A stretch of 6,936 nt of DNA from an uncultured Bacilli bacterium (lineage in GTDB: Bacteria; Bacillota_I; Bacilli_A; RF39; UBA660). The translations under genes and the position numbers were made by a program. The DNA is taken from the NCBI GenBank assembly GCA_947598455.1, contig CANQFI010000086.1, forward strand, positions 1 through 6,936, given 5' to 3'. The notes beneath the pieces are model-generated. The model had not been told where the DNA came from. It did no database searches and saw nothing but the letters and a program-made list of their open reading frames with translations. Shown piece after piece: positions 6,931-6,936 of this stretch (the first letter of the stretch is position 1; each line of letters begins with the position of its first letter).

Positions 6931-6936
6931 CCTCCT
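6931..6936 (-). promoter_or_regulatory. Ribosome binding site of the DUF4176-like gene
   Basis: A perfect AGGAGG ends the window, 7 bases before the ATG (6923-6921), and supports this start. What lies upstream cannot be seen. Confidence 0.8.

Overview
The window looks like a piece of a low-GC Bacillota (Firmicutes) chromosome, possibly an Erysipelotrichia- or RF39-like gut lineage. The DNA is very AT-rich. Tryptophan is encoded by TGG, and no in-frame TGA occurs inside the genes, so the Mycoplasma code is not in use. The genes have good Shine-Dalgarno sites. The lineage guess rests on style and remembered protein families, not on a search.

Left part (1-3644, plus strand): a promoter at about 81-116 drives two peptidoglycan precursor ligases, murD (134-1465) and murC (1471-2838), 5 bases apart. 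Ten bases after murC comes a family 8 glycosyltransferase (2849-3619) whose protein sequence is easy to reconstruct, but only across four single-base indels. All four lie in A or T runs, and together they restore the starting frame. The run ends in a strong intrinsic terminator (3607-3644) that overlaps the glycosyltransferase stop codon and is shaped to work in both directions.

Right part (3645-6936, minus strand, convergent with the first): reading right to left, a DUF4176-like protein (6507-6923), an ADP-ribosylglycohydrolase of the DraG family (5674-6495), and a 604-residue protein (3748-5562). The last has its own strong promoter and resembles the middle, pre-toxin part of large LXG/type VII-associated polymorphic toxin proteins. 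From memory, DUF4176 genes accompany type VII/LXG effector loci. This side therefore reads as the downstream end of a contact-dependent toxin or effector island that continues past the right edge. The hydrolase is a candidate antidote to an ADP-ribosylating toxin, but no such toxin is visible here.

So the window is a junction between core cell-wall genes and an accessory, probably antagonism-related, module, with a decaying (or badly sequenced) glycosyltransferase at the seam. No RNA genes, CRISPR arrays or insertion sequences were seen. No gene-free stretch exceeds 130 bases.
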